A stretch of 33,808 nucleotides of DNA, from positions 1-33,808 of IMG/VR virus record IMGVR_UViG_3300011445_000051; one strand, given 5' to 3'. Origin of the DNA: a virus. Shown here in pieces: positions 20,795-29,516 of the stretch; position 1 is the first letter of the stretch; the number at the start of each line of letters is the position of its first letter. The translations under genes were made by a program, and so were the position numbers. Below the pieces are notes generated by a model. It was not told the origin of the DNA, did not search any database, and saw only the letters and a list, made by a program, of their open reading frames with translations.

Positions 20795-23700
20795 CTACAC
20801 CTTCTTGAACATCAGCATGTGCGAGTCTTGGTGCACCACCAAGGGAGTCGCGTTGGTCACGTTCTGCGCCACTTGGAACGTCAAGTTGCCGGCGTTGGCG
20901 CCGTTACGCACCGTGAAGTGGAACACGCCGGAGGTATCGAAACCCGCCGATACCGAGTAAACGAGTTCAGTCGATAAATCGTAAGCTAGGTAGCCATAAG
21001 AGGCGTCGAACCATTTGCCCTCTGCCAACGCAGGACCGACAAACGTAAACTTCATATCGGGGGTCGCGCTAGCGCATTCGTAGCGCAAGACTACATGCCC
21101 GACGTAGGTGGCGTTGGCTTCCATCAACAGCGACATATCGGTGTCGGTCAGCGTGTCGTTGGTCAGGTTCAAGTCTGCGGCTTGGTTTGCAATCATGGCT
21201 TCCTCTTCTACTGGCGGGGTTATTGTTCCGGCATCGACTATCTGGATAGCGGCTACGCATTCATTGGCAATGGAAATATCGGTGTCAAGCACGATCCAGG
21301 TAATGATCGGCACGCCATTGACCGATATGGTGTAACTGTCGGCGTTGGTATCGCTCGCCTCTATCCTGAGAATATCGCCCTGCACCAAGGTTGCCGCCAC
21401 TGAGGTCAGCACCGTGCCGATGGCGGTAAGCGGCTGGTTCTGGTACAGCACCAAGGCAATCACGTTCTGGTCCGGTAAGTACAATGCCGCCAAGCCTGTG
21501 AATGCCAGCTCGTCAGCCGTAGTCGTTACCCGGATAGCGATACCCGCCGCCTCGGTGCCGTCGTCATACATCATCTGAGCAAACTGCCCGAACGGGCAAG
21601 TATGCCCGCATTCCCGCGAGAAGCTGCCGAATACCGCAGCGTTGTTGTCCGTAGCGTTATCGCCAAAGCCGGGATTCTCGTCCACCGTTTCACAGCACCA
21701 TTCCGTGCCTATCTCCAGGTCGCCGACGATATTCATCACCTCTGCCGGGAATGGCAAAGTCTGTTTGAATGACACCCGACAGAATGGATTGTAATTAGTC
21801 TGCTCGGTACATAATTTACCCTCTTGGAGCGGGATAGCCGCGTCCATGGGGTGATCGGGTCTGAGTATCGGCAAGCCGACATTGGCGCTGTCGTCCACGT
21901 TGAGAGTCAGCCCTGGTCCCGCCCTGCGCACGCGCATACCTAGCGCCTTCCAGCGCCGGCACATAAACATGCCGCCCTGCTCAGGCGGTATCAGCGGCTC
22001 GCATGTCAGCCCTTCGGACTCGTAGGCAAGCCCGTACTCCACCTGACCTACGGTAATGGCAGGCTCAAGGGTAAATTGCCCGCCGGTCACTACGGCATCG
22101 CTGAATAGCATACCGTCGCCAACGACTTTAACCGTGGCGCCCTCTAGGTGGCCGGCGCCGGTAACAACCAGGCTGGTATTAGGGACCGCCACCACCGCGC
22201 AGTCAGTCTGAAGGCTGTGCCACTCACGATTAAGGTCGGCATCCGGTTCCATGTGTTCGATGAAAGTCTCGGTCACGCCGTTAATGTCCCGCTCGATACT
22301 GGCCCAAAGCCAGTCCTTGCCGCTGGAGGGTCGGGGTATGCAGGCAACGCTGGTCACTTCGCCGGTAGTCGGGTGAGTCGACCATGCAATGACGTTCTCG
22401 TCCTCTTGGTAGGTCAGCGCCAAAAGCATTCCATCGTCGCGCACTAGCCAAACAATCGAGTCGGGTTCCTGTTGGAATGCCGCGTCCATCAGGGAGTTAT
22501 CTTCGGTCAGGTGCTCGGCTAAGGTAAGAAGCGAAGGCGACTTGAACTTGTCGGTTACGAAATCAAAGACCAGCTCCCTGATTTTCTTCTGTCCAAACTG
22601 CACATGAATAAGCTGCCCGCCGATACGGATAGGCGGGATGTTGGCGCTACCTCTGCTTGAGATAGGCAACACCGTGAAGTCTGAAGGTGATAGCGCCTTG
22701 CCAGGGGTCGATGCCGTTACCTCATACGCGCTGCCGCCGGTGCCTACTTGGAGCGAGCGCACCGCCTTAATCCAACGGATAGGGTTTACCTGGTCGTCGT
22801 CAATGGTGCGCTGGATAGCATCGTCGGCATTGGCGCCCTTTGAGAAGTTCTCGAAGTCGCCGCTTACGCTGCCGTTGATAGTCTGTCCCTTGCACAGCCA
22901 CATACGCGACTGGAAGAAGCAGCCGCACACCGGATAACCGAGCACGTCGCTCCATGCTTCGACCTCGATGCCCCATACCGTCGTGCTTGGCGGGTCGCCA
23001 TACGGTAAGCCGCTGGCCGGATCGTTAGGCACGTCAATAAGCGTATTCAGGATGACGCCGTTCATCTTGGCGCCATTGATATAGGCGGTGAGCTTTATCA
23101 GCCCGCCGTATATCGTCATGTACTTGTTGACATCGGACGGACGGAAAATGTTAGCGCCGGCGTCTAGTCCCACGCCTTGCCCGGCAAGCCGATTGGTAGG
23201 GTCTACGGCTATGGCGCCAAAGCCCTCGAAGTGCCATTCGTCCTGGGCTATCGACGTGCCGATAAAGTCGCTGACAACATCGGCGACGAGGATATTGGCG
23301 GAAGTAAAGGCGGTAATGACAGCCCTGCCGGCGGCGCTTACCAGTGTGCGCCCAACATCGCCGTTAAGCCAACATGCGTTAGCCGCCGTGATGGTGATAC
23401 CGTCGCCGGTTACAGCCGAGAGCGTCAAGGTGGCGCTGTTAAGTTCGGTGCCGGTAGGCGAGTCGAGACTGGTTGCCGGCGGGTTAAACGATACCGCGCT
23501 TAAAGTGAACTCATCAGGCGAGACCGCTATTCTGGCGAGCTTCTGCACCGGGTAAATGCCGGTGCAGAGATACATGACATCGGCGCTTTGAAAGCTGCCT
23601 ATCTTGATAAGGTCCAGGTCGGCAATGCCGAACGGGGTCACTAGCTCATGGGGAATTGCCGGGTTAACCGGGTCCATGAGCGGAACGCCGTCTTTGAAGA

Positions 23701-23983
23701 ATCGCACATAGAAGTCGCCGAACTCAAGCATGTAAGCTTGAGTTGACGAGAAGCGGAAGTCTATCAGCCTGACATCGGCATTCTCCAGCCCGCTATATTT
23801 AGCCTTGGCGCTATAGGCAAACCCTTCACGCCGCTTGACACCGCCCATGGTAACGGGGAGCCAGTTTCGAAGGATACGGCAAGCCGACGAATACTTCTCG
23901 GTCTTGTCCTGGCGTGCCTCGAAACGCGGGGAGACTTCGCCGACATTGAGCGCAAAGTTAATTCTGGAGACATTGAACGCCAT
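20795..23983 (-). CDS. Tail tubular protein B / nozzle-like, 1062 aa
   Basis: The N-terminus has the nozzle signature: NVGEVSPRFEARQDKTEKYS, then ILRNWLPVTMGGVKRREGFA. This G-x-x-SPR...R-x-D...Y...N...GG...RR-G pattern is typical of podovirus tail nozzle (gp12) proteins. A central region has WHFEGFGAIAVDPTN, PVCGCFFQSRMWLCKGQTIN and GGQLIHVQFGQKKIRELVFD. The C-terminal third (about 700-1062) is rich in beta sandwich sequence and probably extends the nozzle or holds an Ig-like domain. Larger than T7 gp12 (about 790 residues). It is coupled with the gp11-like gene by TGATG, the usual order. Confidence 0.75.
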   Translation of the reverse strand: MAFNVSRINFALNVGEVSPRFEARQDKTEKYSSACRILRNWLPVTMGGVKRREGFAYSAKAKYSGLENADVRLIDFRFSSTQAYMLEFGDFYVRFFKDGVPLMDPVNPAIPHELVTPFGIADLDLIKIGSFQSADVMYLCTGIYPVQKLARIAVSPDEFTLSAVSFNPPATSLDSPTGTELNSATLTLSAVTGDGITITAANACWLNGDVGRTLVSAAGRAVITAFTSANILVADVVSDFIGTSIAQDEWHFEGFGAIAVDPTNRLAGQGVGLDAGANIFRPSDVNKYMTIYGGLIKLTAYINGAKMNGVILNTLIDVPNDPASGLPYGDPPSTTVWGIEVEAWSDVLGYPVCGCFFQSRMWLCKGQTINGSVSGDFENFSKGANADDAIQRTIDDDQVNPIRWIKAVRSLQVGTGGSAYEVTASTPGKALSPSDFTVLPISSRGSANIPPIRIGGQLIHVQFGQKKIRELVFDFVTDKFKSPSLLTLAEHLTEDNSLMDAAFQQEPDSIVWLVRDDGMLLALTYQEDENVIAWSTHPTTGEVTSVACIPRPSSGKDWLWASIERDINGVTETFIEHMEPDADLNREWHSLQTDCAVVAVPNTSLVVTGAGHLEGATVKVVGDGMLFSDAVVTGGQFTLEPAITVGQVEYGLAYESEGLTCEPLIPPEQGGMFMCRRWKALGMRVRRAGPGLTLNVDDSANVGLPILRPDHPMDAAIPLQEGKLCTEQTNYNPFCRVSFKQTLPFPAEVMNIVGDLEIGTEWCCETVDENPGFGDNATDNNAAVFGSFSRECGHTCPFGQFAQMMYDDGTEAAGIAIRVTTTADELAFTGLAALYLPDQNVIALVLYQNQPLTAIGTVLTSVAATLVQGDILRIEASDTNADSYTISVNGVPIITWIVLDTDISIANECVAAIQIVDAGTITPPVEEEAMIANQAADLNLTNDTLTDTDMSLLMEANATYVGHVVLRYECASATPDMKFTFVGPALAEGKWFDASYGYLAYDLSTELVYSVSAGFDTSGVFHFTVRNGANAGNLTFQVAQNVTNATPLVVHQDSHMLMFKKV

Positions 23984-24597
23984 CAGTAATTGCCATAACC
24001 ACCATTCCGCACGTCGATAAAGTCAGTCGATACCTCTATCTCGCGGTTCCCTTCGCCCTCGTCCACGCCCACGGCTTCATCAAACTCACGGTAGGCGTCC
24101 ATCAGGAACTTCTCGGCTAGTTTCACGTCCTTGCCGAATGAGGCGGCAAGCCGTGACGCTAGAAGCGCCGCGCACGCATTGAATAGCAGCCGGTCCCACC
24201 TATTCACGTCGGTAATGTTGGCTTGGTAGATAATGGCGGCGTTCTCCAAGTGGCAGTACAGAACGCGCTTGCCTTCGCTGTCCACTTCCCAGGAAAAGAC
24301 ATGGCGCTGATTAGTATACGGGAAACAGATAAGCCGGCGCACCGCTAGGCAGTCCGATGGTGTGCGGTAGGCGTAGGTCCACTCCCCGAGGCTTTCGTTG
24401 TTGGCGGTAAGCGATAAGGTCGCCCGGCGCCGCGCACAATTCCAGTCGCGCATTCTTAGGACTTGCTCCTTGGTATTTGCCAAGTGCGCGTTGATTGCCA
24501 CCACCGTCTTGTTGTTTAATGAGGTCAGCAGCGACGGCACGGAGTCTTGTCCGATAAGTGCCAGGGCCTGATTAGCTAGGTCGGTGTCTGTGCTCAT
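23983..24597 (-). CDS. Tail tubular protein A-like adaptor, 204 aa
   Basis: Resembles gp11-type adaptors between portal and nozzle: DTDLANQALALIGQDSVPSL at the start, a W-containing strand (DWNCARRRATLSL), an aromatic core (WTYAYRTPSDCLAVRRLICF), and LLFNACAALLASRLAASFGK, then KLAEKFLMDAYREFDEAVGV near the C-terminus. Length about 200 is usual. Placed directly before the nozzle gene as in T7. Confident from signature plus neighbour. Confidence 0.75.
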   Translation of the reverse strand: MSTDTDLANQALALIGQDSVPSLLTSLNNKTVVAINAHLANTKEQVLRMRDWNCARRRATLSLTANNESLGEWTYAYRTPSDCLAVRRLICFPYTNQRHVFSWEVDSEGKRVLYCHLENAAIIYQANITDVNRWDRLLFNACAALLASRLAASFGKDVKLAEKFLMDAYREFDEAVGVDEGEGNREIEVSTDFIDVRNGGYGNY

Positions 24598-25727
24598 ATA
24601 ATTACCTTAATCGGTGCGCCGCCGGTGGTTAGAACATGGATTTGCTTTGCACTGGAAATGACAACCTTGACCGTGGTGCCGCTGTCGGTAAGCACCGTGC
24701 AGGCAATGCCATTCGGCGCTATTAAGACTTCAACTTCATCGCCGTCGGATATGGCGAACGGTCCCTGCAAGATGGCGTCAGCGCCGGTGATGGTGTAAGT
24801 GCCAGGTTCAAGGTTGAGAGCGCGACCTACCAAAGCCGTTAAATCGGCTCCGGTAATGGCATAAGTGCCGGCTTCCAAGTCAAGCGTCCGGCCCGCTATA
24901 GGCGTTAAGACTGTGCCGGTGACGGTGTAACTGCCAGCCTCTAATTCAAGCGTCCTAGCCGCCAGCGTCGTTAAGTCAGCTCCAGTGACAACGTAGGTGC
25001 CAGCCTCAAGGTTGAGATCGTAGGCGGTCGGCGTGCCGCTGTGATCCAGTGTGGCTTCCGCGCCACTAAGAACATAACTCCCCGCTTCAAGGTCGAGCGA
25101 GTAAGCGTTGATTGCCGGCTTATCCGGCCTAAACATCGTCGGTGGACGATAGGCAATGCGAATCTTCGAGTACGGGTTAGGCCAGTCGTGTTGTAGAAAC
25201 GGCTTCTGTTTTTCCGGCAGTCGTACCGTGTAGCCGTAAGCCGCAAAGTTTAACGGTCGAGGGTTTGGATTAGGCCAGTCGGTTTTGGCGAATGGCGCCA
25301 GTGTTACGGGAACGTAGACGGTCGTTAAGTCGGCACCAGTTAGGGCGTAACTGCCGGCTTCGAGGTTTAGCGACCGAGCAGCCAGCGGTGTGAGATCGGC
25401 GCCCGTAGTGGCGTAAGTGCCAGCTTCGAGATTCAGGCTGCGAGCGGCTAACGAGGTGAGATCAGCGCCGGTTATCGCATACGATCCCGCTTCAAGGTTA
25501 AGTGAATGAGCAACTGCGGGTTTAAGGGTTGTCGCATTGAGATTCGGGATGGGCTGGGCAAGGATCGCCGCCATCGCCGACGTAGCAATAATTTTGGTGA
25601 CTAGGGGAATACGCCTAACTTGAACGCCTGGAGCGCCGTATGTTTTACCTAAAAGATTCTGGACCCATCCAATTTCATTGGCCTGGTTGTATCTTTTCGG
25701 TGGCGGTCGGTAAGAGTTGAATGGCAT
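24594..25727 (-). CDS. Tandem-repeat virion-region protein, 377 aa
   Basis: The ATG at 25727 follows the previous stop by one base. The protein has eight copies of a 20-26-residue unit, L-x-LEAG-[ST]-Y-xx-TG-ADLT-xLAARx: three at residues 76-140 and five at 211-320. They are split by a segment with two DWPNP motifs (150-154, 181-185), a motif seen in other phage structural proteins. The final 55 residues form a small beta domain. The repeats likely build a beta-solenoid or extended fibre-like rod. No enzymatic motif. It sits just before the tail-tube genes, so a tail or head spike is likely. Confidence 0.6.
   Translation of the reverse strand: MPFNSYRPPPKRYNQANEIGWVQNLLGKTYGAPGVQVRRIPLVTKIIATSAMAAILAQPIPNLNATTLKPAVAHSLNLEAGSYAITGADLTSLAARSLNLEAGTYATTGADLTPLAARSLNLEAGSYALTGADLTTVYVPVTLAPFAKTDWPNPNPRPLNFAAYGYTVRLPEKQKPFLQHDWPNPYSKIRIAYRPPTMFRPDKPAINAYSLDLEAGSYVLSGAEATLDHSGTPTAYDLNLEAGTYVVTGADLTTLAARTLELEAGSYTVTGTVLTPIAGRTLDLEAGTYAITGADLTALVGRALNLEPGTYTITGADAILQGPFAISDGDEVEVLIAPNGIACTVLTDSGTTVKVVISSAKQIHVLTTGGAPIKVII
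24768..25502 (-). repeat. Coding tandem repeats, unit about 66 bp
   Basis: The DNA behind the eight LEAGSY-type units falls in two blocks, 25308-25502 (three copies) and 24768-25097 (five copies). Copies differ by many synonymous changes, so the array is old or held by protein selection rather than a fresh slippage product. Confidence 0.7.
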
Positions 25728-25728
25728 C

Positions 25729-26451
25729 TTAGAACCATGACATCGTAGATAAAGGTAATGGCAGAGACACAACTCCCATAGCAGCATAGGACAGGCCATT
25801 GCCACTGTTATAAAGAGTCGTAATCTCAGCCGAAGAAAGAACCCGTTTCCAAATCCCTACCTGATCCAAATCGCCGTTTAAGAAAGCTGCATCAGTACCA
25901 AGCGAACCAACGCGAAATTCCGCTGATCCAGCTAATACGCCGGTTGTGTGTGACGCAGTTTGCGCCGCCGCTCCGTTCAATGACACCCCAATCAGATTGT
26001 TTACGCTATCGTGATAAGCGACAACAAAACCATAAGTGCCGCTGCTAATACTCGCCGTTGTAACAGCGGTTTTCACTGCCACGCCATTGTTAGAAACTCT
26101 AAATTCTGCCTTAGCGACAGTGGTATCGTTTATCTCTACCATATATTCACGATTGTCAGTTGCGCCATTCCATTTCGACACAAAACATTGCTGCACACCG
26201 CCGCCCGCTGAAACGATTTTGATCCACAGTGCGATACTAAAATCAATGTCACCCATCTGTAGGCTGGTATTACTGGCATGTTTTAGAGTTTGAGAACTTG
26301 AAGATACAAAATGTGATCCATTACCTACCTTGCCGGTTACGGATGTTACAGTATTAACGTCTGTCAAATTGTTTGCCGCACCCACAGCATCAACAAGAAT
26401 GGCACCAGACTCAAACTCAAAAAACGATATTAGATTGTCAGTCAAAGCCAT
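25729..26451 (-). CDS. LamG / concanavalin-like lectin, 240 aa
   Basis: A single LamG-type jelly roll: LISFFEFESGAILVDAVGAA (the first strand, residues 7-26), NNLTDVNTVTSVTGKVGNGS, then FSIALWIKIVSAGG (the W-containing core) and the closing DLDQVGIWKRVLSSAEITTL plus YNSGNGLSY. This is the standard laminin-G/pentraxin-like end signature in phage adhesins and bacterial surface proteins. Expected to bind host glycan. It lacks a signal peptide. DNA here is AT-richer than the neighbouring tail genes, which suggests later acquisition. Confidence 0.8.
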   Translation of the reverse strand: MALTDNLISFFEFESGAILVDAVGAANNLTDVNTVTSVTGKVGNGSHFVSSSSQTLKHASNTSLQMGDIDFSIALWIKIVSAGGGVQQCFVSKWNGATDNREYMVEINDTTVAKAEFRVSNNGVAVKTAVTTASISSGTYGFVVAYHDSVNNLIGVSLNGAAAQTASHTTGVLAGSAEFRVGSLGTDAAFLNGDLDQVGIWKRVLSSAEITTLYNSGNGLSYAAMGVVSLPLPLSTMSWF

Positions 26452-26454
26452 AGT

Positions 26455-26775
26455 TTATCTTAATTTGTTGAACGCCTGTAAAATCGCCGCCTTGACGTTG
26501 CTGACACTTGAATCAGTATCGAGTTTGCTTTGCACGGATAACAGTTCGTTGAATGCTTCATGCGCAATCGTATCAGTCGGAAAGCCGTATTGAATTCTAA
26601 TTTCGGCATAGTGCGCATCAGCAGAACCATCGCCATCAATCATCAATTGCATGTTGGCGATTTCGTTGTTTAGTCCATCGGTTCCGTAAAGAGCCGAATT
26701 TAGATTTCCCATGATGTTATTGAGCCGAATCGAACGAGACTTACTTGGATCGTGTGGTAAATATGTGAATGCCAT
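26455..26775 (-). CDS. Hypothetical small virion-region protein, 106 aa
   Basis: The ATG at 26775 has AGGAGGG at ideal spacing. Starts MAFTYLPHDPSKSRSIRLNN and is mostly helical and acidic, with a long helix at the end (VSNVKAAILQAFNKLR). It may be a short tail or baseplate accessory. Sits between a small ORF and the LamG gene. Family unrecognised. Confidence 0.6.
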   Translation of the reverse strand: MAFTYLPHDPSKSRSIRLNNIMGNLNSALYGTDGLNNEIANMQLMIDGDGSADAHYAEIRIQYGFPTDTIAHEAFNELLSVQSKLDTDSSVSNVKAAILQAFNKLR

Positions 26776-26783
26776 GTGCCCTC

Positions 26784-26858
26784 CTACTGTGCTTTGATAA
26801 TCAAATTAGTTGGGGATGATGGCGCCGCCCCTGCGACGAAAGGGACTTCATTGTTCAT
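26784..26858 (-). CDS. Microprotein, 24 aa
   Basis: The frame begins at an ATG (26858) inside the stop of the previous gene (ATGA) and ends TAG just before the next ribosome site. The peptide MNNEVPFVAGAAPSSPTNLI plus IKAQ is extended and Pro/Ala-rich, without a membrane span. Support is packing and context; the gap would otherwise be unexplained. Confidence 0.4.
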   Translation of the reverse strand: MNNEVPFVAGAAPSSPTNLIIKAQ

Positions 26859-27361
26859 CAGTCCGGCTCGATTACGATATGAGACGCAAGCGCCGTCGAT
26901 GCCGTCGAACCCGTATGAGCGGACAAACTAATCTCGCCCACGTTTACCGCTACGCCGTACTGCGAAATTTCTTCGCCTGGCGCGGCCACCCAACGCACAA
27001 TCCCGCCGAAAGCGTTGAACGAGAGTTGCAGCAAGTGAAACGCGGCGTTTCTCTGCGGCATGGTGGTGGCGCTAAAGCCTGGTGTCGGTGGCGCCGCCAG
27101 CGCGGCAGTATGCACGCTCAATGGCGCCAACGAGCCGTTGGTGCCGAGCGTGATCGAGGTCGCGGCAATCGTCGAGTCACGCGCCACAACCATAATCATC
27201 GGCGCCGACGCGGTGGCTTGCCCACCCAGGTACACCTCGTAAGTCCTGATGAACTGCGTCGATGAACCAAGCACAAAGCACGCTCCGTTGGCGGTCATGG
27301 TGGCGCCGTTACCAACTACCGTCGCCGTCCAGGTCGGATTGGAAAAACTCCATTTAGCCAT
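26858..27361 (-). CDS. Putative virion beta-strand protein, 167 aa
   Basis: Beta-rich and Ala/Thr/Gly-rich with alternating hydrophobics (KWSFSNPTWTATVVGNGAT; TYEVYLGGQATASAPMIMVV; GGIVRWVAAPGEEISQYGVA). No catalytic motif. The length and pattern fit a capsid or tail decoration protein. It starts with ATG at 27361, overlapping the previous gene by eight bases. Unrecognised beyond that. Confidence 0.55.
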   Translation of the reverse strand: MAKWSFSNPTWTATVVGNGATMTANGACFVLGSSTQFIRTYEVYLGGQATASAPMIMVVARDSTIAATSITLGTNGSLAPLSVHTAALAAPPTPGFSATTMPQRNAAFHLLQLSFNAFGGIVRWVAAPGEEISQYGVAVNVGEISLSAHTGSTASTALASHIVIEPD

Positions 27362-27566
27362 TAGCTTTCTCCTTTTCTTCCTTTACTCTATCCAATTGTT
27401 CACCTAATTCGCGCAGCGCAGAGGCCACGGTTGGACGAAAAACAACCGGACATCCACTTACATGAATAAACTGTCGGCGCTCGCTATCGCCGATCTGATC
27501 CCAATAGCAGTCAAGCTCGCCAATACACGGCAACAACTTCTCCACCTGCTCGTCATATTTATCCAT
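27354..27566 (-). CDS. Hypothetical protein, 70 aa
   Basis: The ATG at 27566 follows the stop of the zinc-ribbon gene by two bases. The start MDKYDEQVEKLLPCIGELDC resembles the opening of the last early gene (MSDKYDEQAKK), though the rest differs. It ends in a charged helix (LGEQLDRVKEEKEKANG). Two Cys near residues 14-20 and one later. Unknown function. Confidence 0.55.
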   Translation of the reverse strand: MDKYDEQVEKLLPCIGELDCYWDQIGDSERRQFIHVSGCPVVFRPTVASALRELGEQLDRVKEEKEKANG

Positions 27567-27568
27567 CG

Positions 27569-27868
27569 CTAGTCTCCCGTCACAATAATCGGCCCGCCGT
27601 GGTGAGCCGCTTTTTCCGCCGCTTCGATAACCTTCATCCACGGTCTGCACTCCAGCCCGCACGCCGGCTTGTCGCACACATAATGGTCACACTTTACGCA
27701 ATAGTGGCGTGGGCGTTTGCGCGTAGGCGATAGCACCACCACCGAGCCACAGTGAGAGCATGTTACCGTTGGCGACTCCCACACTTGCCCCTCGGGCGCG
27801 AGCGCGTTGCCGGGACTAGCTCGGTGGTCGATGATGAGGTAGCCCTCTTTGGTTCGTTGACTGCTCAT
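27569..27868 (-). CDS. Zinc-ribbon protein, 99 aa
   Basis: Starts at the ATG at 27868, overlapping the previous stop. It holds a CSHCGSVVVL pair and a CVKCDHYVCDKPACGLECRP group, giving two or three CxxC knuckles. Similar small zinc ribbons with an IIDHR...PGN opening occur beside virion genes in environmental phages. Probably binds metal; role unknown, possibly regulatory or structural. Confidence 0.65.
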   Translation of the reverse strand: MSSQRTKEGYLIIDHRASPGNALAPEGQVWESPTVTCSHCGSVVVLSPTRKRPRHYCVKCDHYVCDKPACGLECRPWMKVIEAAEKAAHHGGPIIVTGD

Positions 27869-28449
27869 AAGCAAATCTGCGCCATTAAGTTGGTAGAGCC
27901 TAAATCTCCACCCGCAAAATCATCAATTGATTCAGAACCGGCTGCGCCAGTATACCCCGCGATACGCACACCGATAGCGCCCGTTGCCGGAATGTCGCCA
28001 TTGCTCACACTTAGAATCGTCCCACCGTTGCGATTTAGAACCAAATCGCTGCCGTTTACTTGGAAATAAATTACGTCACTTACCGCCCACGCGGTGGTAT
28101 CATCTCCGGCTATTTGAGTTAGCACCGTTGCGATAGATTTATAAATTCGTGTCCACGGTGCGCCGGTGTAATGCCTTGCCATATAGTAGGTACCAACAGC
28201 ATCATCGAGGCGTAAAAACAAAGCCCAATTAGCATTACCATTTGCTTTAGCTGATATAGTAAATTGGGCAAACTGATTTGCACCTGGAGTAGACGCATTC
28301 CAATAGACAGCACTGTCTGCGATATCAAGAGAAGAACACAACCTATTGCTAATAATTCGGGCATCAGCATATCCCCCACTTATTGTGGTCCAATTACCAC
28401 CTACGGGATTTGCGTCAGCGCGGTTAAAATCATCAGCGATAGCAGTCAT
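27865..28449 (-). CDS. Concanavalin-like lectin/glucanase-fold protein, 194 aa
   Basis: Begins MTAIADDFNRADANPVGGNW, a characteristic opening of phage jelly-roll domains. Further core strands are FAQFTISAKANGNANWALFL and VIYFQVNGSDLVLNRNGGTI, and the end is GVRIAGYTGAAGSESIDDFA, closing the sheet with the ...IDDFxxGDL motif typical of this fold. Likely a glycan-binding adhesin or tailspike domain; no catalytic residue can be named. Overlaps pectate lyase by TGATG. Confidence 0.7.
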   Translation of the reverse strand: MTAIADDFNRADANPVGGNWTTISGGYADARIISNRLCSSLDIADSAVYWNASTPGANQFAQFTISAKANGNANWALFLRLDDAVGTYYMARHYTGAPWTRIYKSIATVLTQIAGDDTTAWAVSDVIYFQVNGSDLVLNRNGGTILSVSNGDIPATGAIGVRIAGYTGAAGSESIDDFAGGDLGSTNLMAQICL

Positions 28450-29516
28450 CAGGGCAACTCCACGTCCTGCCAGCCCGAACCTGCTTCAACAGCCGCCAAT
28501 AACGTATCATCAGCAGTCTCAGCAGTATAAGAGTATGACGCGGATGGATTGAAAATACTTTCAGGAGTACGTTCCTCCACTAGTGCGCCACTTAAAAGAT
28601 ATTCACCGATACATTTAACGTACAACGATGGCCCAGGCTCAATACCGCCTATGTCCGAATCTAACATCAATGCAACGCCGCCAGCATGTTTTTTGTAAAT
28701 GTCATTCTCTGAATAAAATTGAACATTGAGTCCCGCTTGAACTCCAAGTACATTACGATCCAGATAATTATTGAATGCGTGTATCTTCCCCCATCTACAC
28801 AATGGATGACGAACATAGGTCGCTTGGTAATGGTTGTGATGCAACGTGATTGTCATATCTGCATCTTGTGTGCTGCTAGGATCGGAAATCAATACCGCTT
28901 TGTCGCCATAGCCAGGAGCTTCACCACCACCACCGCCGCCTGTAGTCGTCGGCCATTTACACCATGAGATAGTAATTCCGTAAGGCGCAATATCACCGTT
29001 TGGAAAAGCACTGCCAATATCAGAACCAACAAATAGCAGTTCATCCGTTGCATCGTGAAACGTGCAATGATCTATCCAGATGTTAGAAGCAGCCCCGCCT
29101 ATGATAACCCCACCGTTACTAGTAATTTCCTCAAATGTGATGTTGTGAATGATCACGTTATCAGTAACGAAATCGCTCACGGACCACACGCCTATTTCCA
29201 TCCCAGAACTGGAAATCAGTACGTTTGCGCCCCTGCCATCAATAGTTTTATTGGATCGAATTTTGAGTACCGTAGATTGCGTGATAGTCCCCGACACATC
29301 AAACACGATCCAATAGGGCGTAGTTGATTCTGCGCCTGCGCGAAGCGAACCAACGCCTGAGTCGTTCAGGTTGGTGACGTGATACAGCTCGGCACCCGCC
29401 CCGCCTACGGTGTCTTTACCGAAGCCGACGACGTTGGCAAGGATGTTCTCCCATGGTCGCAGATTGCTGGAACCTGCCGGCAAACCCGGCGCTTCGTAAG
29501 TTACTGTAGGCGCCAC
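28449..29516 (-). CDS. Pectate lyase family 1-like depolymerase, 355 aa
   Basis: I start it at GTG 29516, which overlaps the TAG of the previous gene; upstream codons in frame overlap that gene entirely. The PL1 signature is clear: VTNLNDSGVGSLR (47-59), IVFDVSGTI (70-78), KTIDGRGAN (90-98), NIWIDHCTFHDATDELL (145-161), DKAVLI (205-210), and VRHPLCRWGKIHAFNNY (235-251), with R236 in the place of the catalytic Arg and K206 at the Lys position. The DELLF strand replaces the usual D-x-x-D, so calcium binding may differ. No signal peptide; virion attachment is expected. Role: opening acidic polysaccharide (pectin-like capsule or biofilm) around the host. The GGGGGG loop near 193 is unusual. Confidence 0.8.
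   Translation of the reverse strand: MAPTVTYEAPGLPAGSSNLRPWENILANVVGFGKDTVGGAGAELYHVTNLNDSGVGSLRAGAESTTPYWIVFDVSGTITQSTVLKIRSNKTIDGRGANVLISSSGMEIGVWSVSDFVTDNVIIHNITFEEITSNGGVIIGGAASNIWIDHCTFHDATDELLFVGSDIGSAFPNGDIAPYGITISWCKWPTTTGGGGGGEAPGYGDKAVLISDPSSTQDADMTITLHHNHYQATYVRHPLCRWGKIHAFNNYLDRNVLGVQAGLNVQFYSENDIYKKHAGGVALMLDSDIGGIEPGPSLYVKCIGEYLLSGALVEERTPESIFNPSASYSYTAETADDTLLAAVEAGSGWQDVELP

Noticed and set aside
24768-25502. Repeats that could suggest a CRISPR or satellite
   Set aside because: The units are in-frame, imperfect and have synonymous changes; they encode protein repeats with no distinct spacers.
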